Below are positions 1 through 9,269 of a stretch of 64,000 bases of DNA, one piece after another. The DNA lies in the NCBI GenBank assembly GCA_900768505.1, contig CAAGED010000032.1, positions 10,707 through 74,706 on the forward strand, in the 5' to 3' direction. Source of the DNA: Lentisphaeria bacterium. GTDB taxonomy: Bacteria; Verrucomicrobiota; Lentisphaeria; Victivallales; Victivallaceae. Below the pieces are notes generated by a model. It was not told the DNA's origin, ran no database searches, and saw only the letters and a list, made by a program, of their open reading frames with translations. Position numbers and translations under genes: made by a program. The first letter of the stretch is position 1; each line of letters starts with the position of its first letter.

Positions 1-1357
1 GGTTACGGCTGATTGCCCAATCCCGGGCATTTTCCAACCAGCGGCCGAAACGGCCTTCTTTAATGTGTCCGGGGGTCCAATTAATATTTTTATTGGCGTC
101 AATCATCTGCTGCTTGATCTTGTCAATGCGGACAAACCAGGTGGAAATCGCCCGGTAAATCAACGGCACGTCATCTCGCCAGCAATGGGGGTAATTATGT
201 TTGATGGTACCGCGATGAACTAATTTCCCCTCATCTTTCAGGCGCTGAATAATTGTCTTGTCGGCATCCTTGACGTAAATACCTTTGTAATCCGGCACTT
301 CTGCTGTGAAGCAGCACTGCTCGTCCACCGGGCAAACTTCCGGCAGCCGGTAACGCTTGCAGGTGGCGTTGTCGTCCTCGCCGAAGCCTGGAGCAGTGTG
401 TACAATACCGGTACCGTCCTCAGTGCTGACGTAGTCGGCCAGCAGAACTTGAAAAGCGCCATCCGCAGCCAAATCTTTGAAATAATTGAAGAGCGGCACA
501 TAACGCAGATGTTCCAGTTCCTTCCCCTTGAATTCGGCAACAATCTCCGGCTGCTCCTTGTAGTAGGCAGCTAAACGGGATTTCGCCATGATATAAAAAT
601 CTTCGCCGTCCTTGACCTTGACATAATCAATTTCCGGTCCGACTGCCAAAGCCAAGTTGGAGGGCAGTGTCCATGGGGTGGTGGTCCAAGCCAGAAAGAA
701 GGTGTGAGGATCGTCGGATGATTGGAAGCGGATGGTGATTGCCGGATCACTTACTTCCATGTAGCCCTGATTAGCCTCAAAATTTGACAATGGTGTGGCA
801 CAACGGGGACAGTAGGGGAGAATCTTGTATCCTTCGTAAATCAACCCCTTGTCCCAAAGTTGCTTGAATACCCACCAGATTGACTCCATGTAATTGATGT
901 CCATTGTGCGGTAGCCGTTACGGAAATCAACCCAGCGCCCCATGCGGCCGACAATTTTTTCCCACTCGTTGGTGTAGCGCAATACAATTGAACGGCAGGC
1001 TTCGTTGAAGTTGTCGATACCGTAATTTTCAATTTCCCGCTTGTTGTTGAGCTTCAGCTCCTTTTCCATTTCGTTTTCCACCGGCAGACCGTGGCAGTCC
1101 CAGCCGAAGGTGCGCTTTACGTACTTGCCGCGCATGGTTTGGAATCGGGGAACCACGTCCTTGATTGTGCCGGCCAGCAGATGACCGTAGTGAGGCAATC
1201 CGGTGGCGAAAGGCGGGCCATCGTAAAAGACGAATTCATCCGCATTTTTGCGTTGTTCCAGAGAGGCTTCAAAAATTTTATTTTCGTTCCAGAATTTCAA
1301 AACGTTTTGTTCGACTTCTGCGAAATTCACCTGATTGTTTACTTCTTTAAAACTCAT
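1..1357 (-). CDS. ileS: Isoleucyl-tRNA synthetase, N-terminal part (cut by window start)
   Basis: This gene charges tRNA-Ile with isoleucine in the cytoplasm. It starts at the ATG at 1355-1357 and reads MSFKEVNNQVNFAEVEQNVLK; about 452 codons are visible before the window edge. The class I synthetase signature is clear near residues 45-60: FYDGPPFATGLPHYGH, where HYGH takes the place of HIGH, followed by the tract FGWDCHGLPVE. The wording of these motifs is that of the eukaryotic-like (type 2) IleRS rather than the E. coli type, which has DGPPYANG and HIGH. The visible part covers the N-terminal Rossmann half and the inserted CP1 editing domain; the KMSKS loop and anticodon-binding domain lie outside. 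A small membrane-protein gene ends just upstream on the same strand. The call is firm; the subtype is read from motifs only. Confidence 0.95.
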   Translation of the reverse strand, partial: MSFKEVNNQVNFAEVEQNVLKFWNENKIFEASLEQRKNADEFVFYDGPPFATGLPHYGHLLAGTIKDVVPRFQTMRGKYVKRTFGWDCHGLPVENEMEKELKLNNKREIENYGIDNFNEACRSIVLRYTNEWEKIVGRMGRWVDFRNGYRTMDINYMESIWWVFKQLWDKGLIYEGYKILPYCPRCATPLSNFEANQGYMEVSDPAITIRFQSSDDPHTFFLAWTTTPWTLPSNLALAVGPEIDYVKVKDGEDFYIMAKSRLAAYYKEQPEIVAEFKGKELEHLRYVPLFNYFKDLAADGAFQVLLADYVSTEDGTGIVHTAPGFGEDDNATCKRYRLPEVCPVDEQCCFTAEVPDYKGIYVKDADKTIIQRLKDEGKLVHRGTIKHNYPHCWRDDVPLIYRAISTWFVRIDKIKQQMIDANKNINWTPGHIKEGRFGRWLENARDWAISRN

Positions 1358-1361
1358 TTTT

Positions 1362-1994
1362 TCAATGCTCGCATGATTGGATATTTTTATATTTTAACCG
1401 GATGCTCTTGCCGTTGATTTGAAATACGGCCAAGTCATCCTGAACATCTTTTACATAATCGGCGCTTACCATCGTACCGTCTTGCAGCACCAGTTGCAAC
1501 GGTCCGAGAAAAACTCCATCACTGGAGGGTAAACTCTCAATGACATCCCGGTTGATTACCGGCGGATTTTCTGCTTCCGCCTCGGCTTCCGCCGCTGCCT
1601 TAGCCGCTTCCGCTTCCTGCTGGGCTTCCAGCTGTTCCGAATATGCGGGAGCGAAATCCACCTTCTTTTTTATCTTAATTATGTCAGTGAATTCTTCCTC
1701 TTTTATTGGTTTTTCCAACTTTGGTAACTGATTATGGACGCAGAACGCCTTTAGCTGCGATGGGTAGATAAATGGCAAAAAGAAACCGCGCCAGAAATAT
1801 TTCTTATCGTCAGCCTCCTGAGCTTCTGCAATATCGGCCGCCATTGCGCCGCTGATTGGAAACATAATCAGTATGGCAATAAAGAGCATCCAAATCAAAA
1901 TATTGACAAAACTTACCTCAATAATTACCGCTTTGAAAAAGCAGAATACAATGTCGATTACAAATGTAATCATCCCCAATAACTGGTCAATCAT
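1362..1994 (-). CDS. Membrane protein of unknown function, 210 aa
   Basis: I do not recognise the family. The N-terminus has two hydrophobic stretches (about residues 5-30 and 30-52), the second ending in SGAMAADIAEAQ. A cytoplasmic-looking region follows, with a charged Ala/Glu-rich segment near residues 120-142 (EAQQEAEAAKAAAEAEAEAE) that probably forms a helix. The last 60 residues (DGVFLGPLQLVLQDGTMVSA to the end) look like a small beta-rich domain that could bind a partner. The gene lies 4 nt from the start of ileS on the same strand, so the two may be co-transcribed. The start is the ATG at 1992-1994; upstream on the minus strand is AAAAAAGAGGATAAA, a usable ribosome site. No function is inferred. 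Confidence 0.75.
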   Translation of the reverse strand: MIDQLLGMITFVIDIVFCFFKAVIIEVSFVNILIWMLFIAILIMFPISGAMAADIAEAQEADDKKYFWRGFFLPFIYPSQLKAFCVHNQLPKLEKPIKEEEFTDIIKIKKKVDFAPAYSEQLEAQQEAEAAKAAAEAEAEAENPPVINRDVIESLPSSDGVFLGPLQLVLQDGTMVSADYVKDVQDDLAVFQINGKSIRLKYKNIQSCEH

Positions 1995-2089
1995 TTTATC
2001 CTCTTTTTTTAGTTATTACTTATTTGGAAAATCAAGTTACCTTCATATTTTTTATAAAAGTAACTTGATTGGATTTTTATATTTGACCA

Positions 2090-3376
2090 TTAAATTTTGG
2101 TTATGGTCTTGCCGATGTATATTTGCCGCGGCCTGGTGATTTTGGTCGCTTCGCCGATCATTTCCCGCCAATGAGCAATCCAGCCCGGCAGCCTGGCCAG
2201 GGCGAACATCACGGTAAACATATTTTCCGAAATTCCGATCGCCCGGTAGATTATGCCGCTGTAAAAGTCCACATTGGGGTAGAGGTGACGCTCGGTGAAG
2301 TAGCTGTCCGCTAATGTGGCGGCCTCCAGCTCCATAGCCACATCCAGCAACGGATCTTTCACGTTCATTAAATCCAAAAACTTGTGACACTCCTCCTTGA
2401 TGATGGCCGCCCGCGGATCGTAGGTTTTATATACCCGGTGTCCGAAGCCCATCAGTTTAAAGGGATTGTTTTTGTCTTTGGCCATCTCAATATATTTTTT
2501 CACGTTGCCGCCGTCATTTAGGATGTTGTTGAGCATCTCGATAACCGCCTGATTGGCACCGCCGTGAAGCGGCCCGGAGAGGGCGCTGACGCCAGCGGAA
2601 ATTGTCGCATAAAGGTTTACCTGCGCACTGCCGATGGTTCTGACGGTGGTGGTGGAACAATTTTGCTCGTGGTCGGCATGCAGAATGAACAACATATTAA
2701 GGATACGCACCGTTTCCGGACGAATCTGATATGGCGCCACCGGTGAATCAAACATCATGTTGAGGAAGTTGGCGCAATAGGTCAAATCGTGCCGTGGGTA
2801 GACCAGAGGTTCGCCGATCGATTTCTTGTAGGCAAACGCCGCCATGGTCCGCACCGTGGAAATCAATCTGGCGCTGGATATGTCGATATCTTCAATCAAT
2901 GACAGCGAATCCACATTGGGATAAAATGCCGCCATTGCGTTGATCATGGTAGAAAGAATATGCATCGGGTGCGCTCCCCGGGGAAAGCGATCGAAGAAGT
3001 GGCGCATATCCTCATGCAGCAGCGAGTGCCGGTTCATCAGGGCGGAAAACTTTTTCCGCTGATCTTCCGTGGGTAGTTCGCCGTGAATCAGCAGAAATGC
3101 CGTATCCAGAAAGGTCACTTTGTAGACCAAATCCTCAATCGGAATGCCACGATAGCGCAAGATACCCTTGTCGCCGTCAATATAGGTGATACGGCTGTAA
3201 CAGGAGGCTGTATTCATGAAACTCGGATCAATGGTGACGTGGCCGGTGGTTTTTCGCAGCGTTGTAATATCAATGCCGCGTTCACCTTCGCTGCCGACAA
3301 TAATCGGCAACTTAATCTCCTTGCCATCAATGCTCAATGTTGCATACTCATTGACCGGGTTCTTGTAACTATCCAT
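2090..3376 (-). CDS. gltA: Citrate synthase (type I, hexameric class)
   Basis: It condenses oxaloacetate with acetyl-CoA to citrate, the entry step of the TCA cycle. From the ATG at 3376 the product is 428 aa, close to the 427 aa of E. coli GltA. An in-frame extension to 3421 exists, but the chosen ATG has GGAG 8 nt upstream. The catalytic residues can be placed: His271 in GPLHGGANQ, His313 in MGFGHRVYKTYDPRA and Asp370 in PNVDFYSG. The N-terminal beta domain typical of the large bacterial enzymes is present (ATLSIDGKEIKLPIIVGSEG). It stands alone on the minus strand, with a sigma-70-like promoter at 3453-3481 and about 380 nt of upstream non-coding DNA. No neighbouring TCA genes are seen. 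Confidence 0.96.
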   Translation of the reverse strand: MDSYKNPVNEYATLSIDGKEIKLPIIVGSEGERGIDITTLRKTTGHVTIDPSFMNTASCYSRITYIDGDKGILRYRGIPIEDLVYKVTFLDTAFLLIHGELPTEDQRKKFSALMNRHSLLHEDMRHFFDRFPRGAHPMHILSTMINAMAAFYPNVDSLSLIEDIDISSARLISTVRTMAAFAYKKSIGEPLVYPRHDLTYCANFLNMMFDSPVAPYQIRPETVRILNMLFILHADHEQNCSTTTVRTIGSAQVNLYATISAGVSALSGPLHGGANQAVIEMLNNILNDGGNVKKYIEMAKDKNNPFKLMGFGHRVYKTYDPRAAIIKEECHKFLDLMNVKDPLLDVAMELEAATLADSYFTERHLYPNVDFYSGIIYRAIGISENMFTVMFALARLPGWIAHWREMIGEATKITRPRQIYIGKTITKI

Positions 3377-3452
3377 ATAAATAGACTCCATAACTGCCGA
3401 TGAGTGTAAACACACACTCATCTTTTGTGATATAAAATTCCGTCCGGATTAA

Positions 3453-3481
3453 ATTATATTCCGGCGGATGGTAACTGATAA
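3453..3481 (-). promoter_or_regulatory. Predicted sigma-70 promoter of gltA
   Basis: Read on the minus strand, TTATCA (3476-3481) is followed after exactly 17 nt by a perfect TATAAT (3453-3458). It points at gltA, whose start codon is 77 nt from the -10 box. The -35 box matches 4 of 6 positions. Predicted from sequence only. Confidence 0.5.
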
Positions 3482-3760
3482 ATAATCTCCTCCGACCGTC
3501 GCAGTCTACGGCATAATCATCGGGGTGGAGGCCGTATTGCAAGTTAATCCGCCTTATCGCTTATTTATGGATAAACACCGCCTATATACAGCATCCGCCC
3601 TACTGATAACACCATTGCTTCGGTTGCAATTTATACATGATGATCACCAAATTGCTTTTTTTGACCATCATATATAAATACTACAATATCACTTTTTTTC
3701 AAATCAAATATCGTTTTTTTTGCCCGATATTTTAATCGTTGCCGGCATTCGGGTGTGTTT
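3482..3760. other. Non-coding gap between gltA and metY
   Basis: The 279 nt beyond the gltA promoter hold no plausible gene on either strand. An AT-rich hairpin, AAATATCG (3706-3713) and CGATATTT (3725-3732), is the only clear structure. It lies 29-55 nt past the metY stop codon and could be a weak transcription end for metY, but on that strand it lacks a U tract. Nothing else is seen. Confidence 0.4.
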
Positions 3761-5044
3761 TCAGCAACTTTTATTCAGCGCCTGATCGAAATCGGCAATA
3801 ATATCATCAATATTTTCAATGCCCACTGAAACCCGAATCAGATCCGGCGATACCCCCGCCGCCAATTGTTCCGCATCGTTCAACTGGCGGTGGGTCATAC
3901 TGGCCGGGTGCAGTACGCAGGTGCGCACATCCGCCACATGCACCACAATTGCCGCCAATTTTAGCGAATTCATCACAATTTCACCTGCTTTGCGTCCTCC
4001 CTTAACTCCGAAACAGAGTACGCCGCTGGCCATTTTGCCGCGCATGTATTTTTCCACCAGCGGATAATATTTACTGCTCTTCAACCCGGGGTAATTCACC
4101 CAGCTAACTTTGGGGTGATTGCTGAGAAATTCTGCCAGCTTCAAAGCGTTGGCGCTGTGCCGCTCCATCCGCAGGTGCAAGGTTTCGCACCCCAGGCAGG
4201 AGAGGTAGGCGTTGAATGGGGCCATTGCATTGCCCAGGTCACGAATCCACTGCACACGCAACTTGGTGGTGAAGGGAGCGGCGGCAAAATTCTTGGTGTA
4301 AATCAAACCGTGATAACTGGCGTCCGGTTCGGTGAATTCCGGAAACTTGTCGTTGCTCCAGTCGAAGCTGCCCCCCTCAATTACAATACCGCCCAGACTG
4401 CAGGCGTGACCGTCAATGTATTTTGTTGTGGAGTGGGTAACGATGTCGGCACCGAATTTAAAGGGATTGCAGAGGTAGGGGGAGGGGAAGGTGTTGTCCA
4501 CAATCAGCGGAATCCCGTTGGCATGAGCAGCCTGTGCAAAATTTTCAATATCCGTCATCACCAGCGCCGGATTGGCGATGGTTTCCACAAATACCGCCCG
4601 TGTGTTGGGACGGATTGCTTTGGCAATCTCCTCCGCACTGGCGTTGCCGGGGACAAAGGATACTTCGATGCCCATCTTTTTCAAAGTGTTGCTGAAAAGT
4701 GCAACGGTGCCGCCGTAGAGGGCGCTGCCGGAAACCACATGACCGCCGCAGGTGCAGACGTTGAGCAGTGCCAGCGCATTGGCACTCTGACCGGAACTGG
4801 TTGCCACGGCGCCGACGCCGCCTTCCATGGCGCAAATCTTGTTTTCAAATGCTTCCACGGTTGGATTGCTCAAACGGGTGTAGAAGTGTCCGGGGCGTTT
4901 TAAGTCGAACAAATCGGCCACACTCTGAGCGTTGTCATATTTAAACGTTGTGCTTTGTACAATCGGCACGATTCGTGATTCGCCGTCCTTGGGCTGCCAT
5001 CCGGCCTGTACTGCTTTAGTTTCGATATTCCATTTTTCGTCCAT
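3761..5044 (-). CDS. metY: O-acetylhomoserine sulfhydrylase (Cys/Met metabolism PLP enzyme)
   Basis: It probably makes homocysteine from O-acetylhomoserine and sulfide, the direct sulfhydrylation route to methionine. The 427-aa product belongs to the Cys/Met-metabolism PLP family. It shows the PLP-phosphate contact region SSGQSANALALL (near residue 80), the Asp of LIVDNTFPSPYLCNPF and the Schiff-base lysine in HSTTKYIDGHACSLGG (about residue 205). Length and the FAAAPFTTKLRVQWIRDLG segment fit MetY better than the shorter MetB/MetC enzymes. The chosen ATG at 5042-5044 has AGGAGA 7 nt upstream. The longer in-frame start at 5080 would overlap the preceding HAD gene by 8 nt and is less likely. 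A methionine gamma-lyase role cannot be excluded from sequence. Confidence 0.88.
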   Translation of the reverse strand: MDEKWNIETKAVQAGWQPKDGESRIVPIVQSTTFKYDNAQSVADLFDLKRPGHFYTRLSNPTVEAFENKICAMEGGVGAVATSSGQSANALALLNVCTCGGHVVSGSALYGGTVALFSNTLKKMGIEVSFVPGNASAEEIAKAIRPNTRAVFVETIANPALVMTDIENFAQAAHANGIPLIVDNTFPSPYLCNPFKFGADIVTHSTTKYIDGHACSLGGIVIEGGSFDWSNDKFPEFTEPDASYHGLIYTKNFAAAPFTTKLRVQWIRDLGNAMAPFNAYLSCLGCETLHLRMERHSANALKLAEFLSNHPKVSWVNYPGLKSSKYYPLVEKYMRGKMASGVLCFGVKGGRKAGEIVMNSLKLAAIVVHVADVRTCVLHPASMTHRQLNDAEQLAAGVSPDLIRVSVGIENIDDIIADFDQALNKSC

Positions 5045-5072
5045 TTTGCAATCTCCTGAATTTAGTTGTAAA

Positions 5073-5660
5073 TCAATCAATTTGAGATAAAATCAAGTTC
5101 AATTTTTCCCGTAACCCGGCGGCGCTTTGAAACTGGTAGGTGTTCCAGTTGAATTTTTTGCCGCCGTCAATGCATACTTGGCGGTCATCGGTGTAAAGTA
5201 TCGGCTTGCCGTAGTTTTTTTCGAAGGCCTCATACATTGGGCTTTCCGGTTTTTTTGCTCCGACTTCAAAGCTGTAAATACCGTTGGAGATAAATTGTTC
5301 GCTGTAAAATCGCTCCCGGATCACCCGCAGGTGAAAGGTGGATATGTCAGAAAGAAAGACAAACTCCACTCCGCGTTTATGGCTGAATTCCTCCACCAAC
5401 TCATTCATTCCCTCCATTGCTTCGCCGATAATCATCGCCCAGCCGGTCATGAATTTTTCTGCGGATACCGTTTCTGGCAGCAACGCCGCCGCTTGAGTTA
5501 TGAAATCGTTTTCGGCCAGTTGTCCGCGTTCCAATTGGTCAAACAATTGCAAACTACGAGCCGGCAGATTTGATAAATTAAAATATGCCAACGCCTTTTC
5601 TGGCTGCAGGTGGACACACACTCCGCCAATATCCAATGCCACAATCTTTGTTTTTTTCAT
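5073..5660 (-). CDS. HAD-superfamily hydrolase (phosphatase-like)
   Basis: A 195-aa haloacid dehalogenase-like phosphatase of unknown substrate. Motif I is ALDIGGVCVHL at residues 8-18, with nucleophile Asp10; the usual second Asp is replaced by Gly, as in the DIGGV subgroup. Motif II is the Ser of FVFLSDIS near residue 102. Motif III lies in EVGAKKPESPMY (Lys near 135), and the acidic motif IV in PILYTDDRQVCIDGGKKFNW. A helical cap lies between motifs I and II. The gene is 2 nt downstream of the ABC-F ATPase gene and 28 nt upstream of metY on the same strand, so the three probably form one transcript. Proteins of this shape include glucose-1-phosphatase-like enzymes, but I cannot name the substrate. 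Confidence 0.85.
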   Translation of the reverse strand: MKKTKIVALDIGGVCVHLQPEKALAYFNLSNLPARSLQLFDQLERGQLAENDFITQAAALLPETVSAEKFMTGWAMIIGEAMEGMNELVEEFSHKRGVEFVFLSDISTFHLRVIRERFYSEQFISNGIYSFEVGAKKPESPMYEAFEKNYGKPILYTDDRQVCIDGGKKFNWNTYQFQSAAGLREKLNLILSQID

Positions 5661-5662
5661 CT

Positions 5663-7567
5663 TTATTCTCCGCTGTTTTTGGCTTCCAATTCATCCCACA
5701 AGGTGTAGAGTGAATCCACTACGGTTTTGCGCTGTTTCAGTTCTTTTTGCAATTCATTAATTTTATCGCCGTACTTCTCAAAAAAGTCGGCGCCGGCAAA
5801 TATGTTCTCAATTTCGCTTACCGCCGCCTCCGCTGCCGCGATTTCGTCGGAAATTTTTTCCAGTCGCAACCGCTCGGCGTAGGTCAATTTGTTGCTTTTT
5901 TTGCTTTTTTCCGGTGCGGGGGCGACGATTTTGGGTTCTGGCGCGGACGAGGTTGGATTGTTAACCGACAAACGTTCATTTTTCTTCTGCAGGTAGTAGT
6001 CGTAATCGCCGCACTCATAAATTAATTTGCCGTCGGATTCGATGGCCAGAATATTGTCGCAAACCCGATTCAGAAAATAACGGTCGTGGCTGACCACCAA
6101 TACACAACCGTCGAAGTTGCTCAATGCCTCTTCCAGCATCCGCAGTGACGAAAGATCCAAATCATTGGTAGGTTCATCCAATATCAAAAAATTACCGCCG
6201 TGTTTTAATTGCTTGGCCAGCATCAGGCGGGCTTTTTCGCCTCCGGAAAGATATTTCACCTTGCCGTTGATACGGTCATCCTCAAACAAAAAGCGTCGCA
6301 AATATCCCCAGACGGAAACCCGATCCGTACCCAAGGGAATAACCTCAACTCCTTCGCTGATTTCATCCACCACCCGGGCTTCCAAATCCAGCGTCACCTT
6401 ATTCTGGTCGATGTAGTTGAATTTAACAGTCTCGGCAATTTCAATACGGCCGCTTTCCGGCGTGCATTCTCCAGTCAGCAGTTTTATCAAAGTTGTCTTG
6501 CCTGCTCCATTCGGGCCGACCACGCCCAGGTGCATCCCCGGCTTAAACTCAAAATTAAAGTTGTCGAAAAGCTTGCGCTTGCCAAGGGTACAGCTGACAC
6601 CTTTAAATTCCACACTCTTGTTTCCCAGTCGTTCCGGCGCCGGAATAATCAATTCAATTTCGCCGGTGCGCTCCGGGGCGCTGACTGCACTTAATTCGTC
6701 AAATCGTTTCACCCGGCCTAGATTGCGTTTCAGCCGTGCCTTGGGTGAGCGGCAGACCCACTCAATTTCCGAACGGAGAAATTTCCGCCGTTTTTGCTCC
6801 ATCTGGTCTTCCAGGTATTCCCGTTTCGCCTTGCCGGTAAGAAAATCGGCATAACTTCCCGGGTAGGAGTAAAATATTCCATTATCCAATTCAACCACCC
6901 GAGTAGCCAGAGAATCCAAAAAATAACGGTCGTGGGTGACAAAAACCACACTGCCTCGGAATGAGCCGATAAATTCCTCAATCCAATTTATGGTGGTGAT
7001 GTCCAGGTGGTTGGTGGGTTCGTCCAGCAGCAGCAAATCCGGTTCGCTAACCAGCGCCGCCGCCAAGGCAACCCGGCGTTGCTCGCCGCCGGAGAGGGTG
7101 CCGCATTTGCGTTTGGCCGTTTCGGAGGCAAACTGACTGAGGTTGAGTTTTTCAATTACCTGCTCGATTCGGTTGTCTAAATTCCAGCCGTCCAAATGCA
7201 TCAGGGTGTGTTCCAGCTCGTTGTGTTCCTGGCTGCCGGGTTTGGTGGCTTCGTAGCGGCGCAACATCAGTTCAATATCCTGTACTCCCTTACGAATTTC
7301 CTGCTCAATGGTTGCTTCCGGATTCAACAAAAAATCCTGCGGCAGTGTGGCAAGCCGGGTGTTTTTGTTCAGGGCGATAATGGCGTCCTGTGGTGGTGGC
7401 ATGACGTTAGTCATAATTTTGAGCAGCGTGGATTTACCGCAGCCGTTGCGTCCGACAACGGCGACCCGTTCATTTTCGTGAACGGCAAAACTGGTGCGAT
7501 TAAAAATAAGTTGCTCGCCGATATTGAGATAAAGGTTATTGGCCGACCATAAAACATTGTTTGCCAT
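5663..7567 (-). CDS. ABC-F family ATPase (Uup-like), two nucleotide-binding domains
   Basis: A soluble 634-aa ABC-F protein with no membrane domain; relatives act on ribosomes or in DNA repair. NBD1 has Walker A GRNGCGKST (residues 39-47), signature LSGGEQRR (157-164) and Walker B LLLLDEPTNHLD (177-188). NBD2 has GPNGAGKTT, LSGGEKARLM and FLILDEPTNDLD. The linker holds a charged arm (YLEDQMEQKRRKFLRSEIEW). The C-terminus is a coiled coil (ERLRLEKISDEIAAAEAAVSE onwards), as in Uup, which uses that region to bind DNA. The start ATG at 7565-7567 is preceded by GGAG at a rather long 15 nt. It is the first gene of a likely three-gene unit with the HAD protein and metY. The exact ABC-F subgroup is not certain. 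Confidence 0.92.
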   Translation of the reverse strand: MANNVLWSANNLYLNIGEQLIFNRTSFAVHENERVAVVGRNGCGKSTLLKIMTNVMPPPQDAIIALNKNTRLATLPQDFLLNPEATIEQEIRKGVQDIELMLRRYEATKPGSQEHNELEHTLMHLDGWNLDNRIEQVIEKLNLSQFASETAKRKCGTLSGGEQRRVALAAALVSEPDLLLLDEPTNHLDITTINWIEEFIGSFRGSVVFVTHDRYFLDSLATRVVELDNGIFYSYPGSYADFLTGKAKREYLEDQMEQKRRKFLRSEIEWVCRSPKARLKRNLGRVKRFDELSAVSAPERTGEIELIIPAPERLGNKSVEFKGVSCTLGKRKLFDNFNFEFKPGMHLGVVGPNGAGKTTLIKLLTGECTPESGRIEIAETVKFNYIDQNKVTLDLEARVVDEISEGVEVIPLGTDRVSVWGYLRRFLFEDDRINGKVKYLSGGEKARLMLAKQLKHGGNFLILDEPTNDLDLSSLRMLEEALSNFDGCVLVVSHDRYFLNRVCDNILAIESDGKLIYECGDYDYYLQKKNERLSVNNPTSSAPEPKIVAPAPEKSKKSNKLTYAERLRLEKISDEIAAAEAAVSEIENIFAGADFFEKYGDKINELQKELKQRKTVVDSLYTLWDELEAKNSGE

Positions 7568-7599
7568 ATATAAAGAAATTTACTCCGTGTTGAGAAAAA

Positions 7600-8421
7600 T
7601 TAGAGATTCAAGACCATTTCCGGCGGATTTTTACCAAAATCCTTTTTGTATAATTTTATACCGTTTGCCTTGACGTCCGACCAGAATTTGCCATTGTCCG
7701 CCAATGCTTTTTTCAGGCTTTTACCTGAATAATATCTGATGAAGCGGTAAAAATCCCGCCTCGTCAAATTTTCATCCATGGCGGAGAAAAACAAGCCGCC
7801 AATATCTTTTACCTTATAGCGGTAGGGTACTTTATTGCGCAGTCCCGCCCGGTGCAAATCAATCATATAAAGCGTCGGGGTATCCACATCTGTATTAGCC
7901 AAATCCAGCAGAAAATGGCAGATATAATAATCCCGGTGATTTATCCCGTTATCCTGCATCAATCTGCTGCTCCGGGCCAGTTGACGGATTATGCCGACTT
8001 TTCGGCGAAAATCAAATTTTTCCTTGCGGAACTGCTTAACGTAATCCTCCAGACTCTCCACATTGGTCAACTCTTCGGTAATCAGAAATGACTCTAATTT
8101 TGCCGGATTTTTCCCCCGAATGGCAAAAGCCGCCGCCGTCATGGTCGGGACGTTCAGTTTATGCAGTAAATTTAATGCGTCATATTCATTTTCCGCGCCG
8201 AGTATGGGAAGTTTGAATTGCAGAAGATTTTTGAATATTTCCTTCCACCCCACGCCCCGGTGAATTTTAATAAAAAATCCTTTTCCGTCAATTTCAAAAC
8301 GCATGGTGTGACGGTTTTTTACATTCCGGAAGGTTTTGCCCTCAATTTTGGCAATTTCCGCAAACGGATCTGATTTGCCCCAGCGGCGCAGAAAAAAATC
8401 ATTTAGAAATTGTCGTTTCAT
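7600..8421 (-). CDS. waaP: Lipopolysaccharide core heptose kinase, WaaP/RfaP type
   Basis: A 273-aa small-molecule kinase of the WaaP (RfaP) family, which in known cases phosphorylates heptose I of the LPS inner core. Diagnostic segments are FFIKIHRGVGWKEIFKNLLQ (nucleotide-binding lysine region, residues 49-68), NEYDALNLLHKLNVPT (glutamate of the alphaC-like helix), the catalytic loop INHRDYYICHFLLD (near 170) and MIDLHRAGLRNKVPYRYKVKDIGGL (metal-binding Asp). The ATG overlaps the stop of the TSUP permease gene as ATGA at 8418-8421, which implies translational coupling. A WaaP enzyme supports a Gram-negative envelope with a heptose-containing core. No other LPS genes are adjacent, so the link is by homology only. 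Confidence 0.88.
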   Translation of the reverse strand: MKRQFLNDFFLRRWGKSDPFAEIAKIEGKTFRNVKNRHTMRFEIDGKGFFIKIHRGVGWKEIFKNLLQFKLPILGAENEYDALNLLHKLNVPTMTAAAFAIRGKNPAKLESFLITEELTNVESLEDYVKQFRKEKFDFRRKVGIIRQLARSSRLMQDNGINHRDYYICHFLLDLANTDVDTPTLYMIDLHRAGLRNKVPYRYKVKDIGGLFFSAMDENLTRRDFYRFIRYYSGKSLKKALADNGKFWSDVKANGIKLYKKDFGKNPPEMVLNL

Positions 8422-9269
8422 TTTGCATAATCTCCCAGGAGTATTTTCTCCTCAATTATGGAATTTCCACCCGCCGCCCGATCGGTATCGGCGGCAGCTT
8501 TATCTTTTACCGGATTGAACAACAGCCAGAGTGCCGAGATAACAATCAAAATTTGTACTGCGTTTTCAAAATATTTTTGGGGAATTTTTCGCAGCAGCGC
8601 ATATCCGGCGAACGCGCCGATCAACATAAATGGCAGTGCTCCGATACTGGAGCGGAATGTCTCCCAATTTATGCGATCCAGTGAGATGAAAATTGGAATT
8701 TTAAGCCAATTCAGGATTAAAAAGTACCACGCTGCCGTTCCCATGTAGGTTTGTTTGGGGAGCCGCATGAGCAGCAGATATACTGCCATTACCGGCCCTG
8801 CAGCATTGGCCAACTGGGTAGTCAGCCCGGCCAGAAAACCGAATATTGGTGCAACAATGTTCAATCTTGAACTGAACGCATCTTCCGGAAAGAGATATTT
8901 TTTGACAAAATTAAATGCAGAGAGCACCAAAATTATTATGGCAATGACATATTGCATCATAATATCATTCAAATACGGTAGAATCAGCCATCCGGCGCCC
9001 AGTCCGACCAGTGCACATGGAATCAGCCGCACAATTTGCCGCCAGTCGGCGCTTTTGCGATAAAATGAAACCGCAATAATATCGGTAATTCCCAAAATCA
9101 CCAGTACTACTCCGGTGGATTCGTTGCCGCCGAAAGCCATTGCCATCAATACCACCGGCAGCGGACCGATGGCCGGAATACCGGTTTTGTTGATGCCGAT
9201 GAGTATGGCACTGATTGCCAGGAGAATCAGCTGGTAATTATTGATTTGACCATATAAGTATTCAAACAT
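8418..9269 (-). CDS. TSUP (TauE/SafE) family membrane permease
   Basis: A 283-aa integral membrane protein of the TSUP family, whose members move sulfite, sulfonates or other small organic anions. About eight hydrophobic segments are visible, including ILLAISAILIGINKTGIPAIG at the N-terminus, whose small-residue GINKTG loop is typical. An internal repeat of the family is seen as GPLPVVLMAMAFGG and FGFLAGLTTQLANAAGPVMAVYLL. The last 30 residues are cytoplasmic and charged. The stop overlaps the start of the waaP-like gene, so the two are probably made together, although no functional link is known. The substrate cannot be told from sequence. The ribosome site (GGATAA) before the ATG at 9267-9269 is weak. 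Confidence 0.85.
   Translation of the reverse strand: MFEYLYGQINNYQLILLAISAILIGINKTGIPAIGPLPVVLMAMAFGGNESTGVVLVILGITDIIAVSFYRKSADWRQIVRLIPCALVGLGAGWLILPYLNDIMMQYVIAIIILVLSAFNFVKKYLFPEDAFSSRLNIVAPIFGFLAGLTTQLANAAGPVMAVYLLLMRLPKQTYMGTAAWYFLILNWLKIPIFISLDRINWETFRSSIGALPFMLIGAFAGYALLRKIPQKYFENAVQILIVISALWLLFNPVKDKAAADTDRAAGGNSIIEEKILLGDYAK

Noticed and set aside
4115..4903. 262-codon plus-strand open frame inside metY
   Set aside because: It lies antisense to a well-conserved PLP enzyme and has no recognisable motifs.
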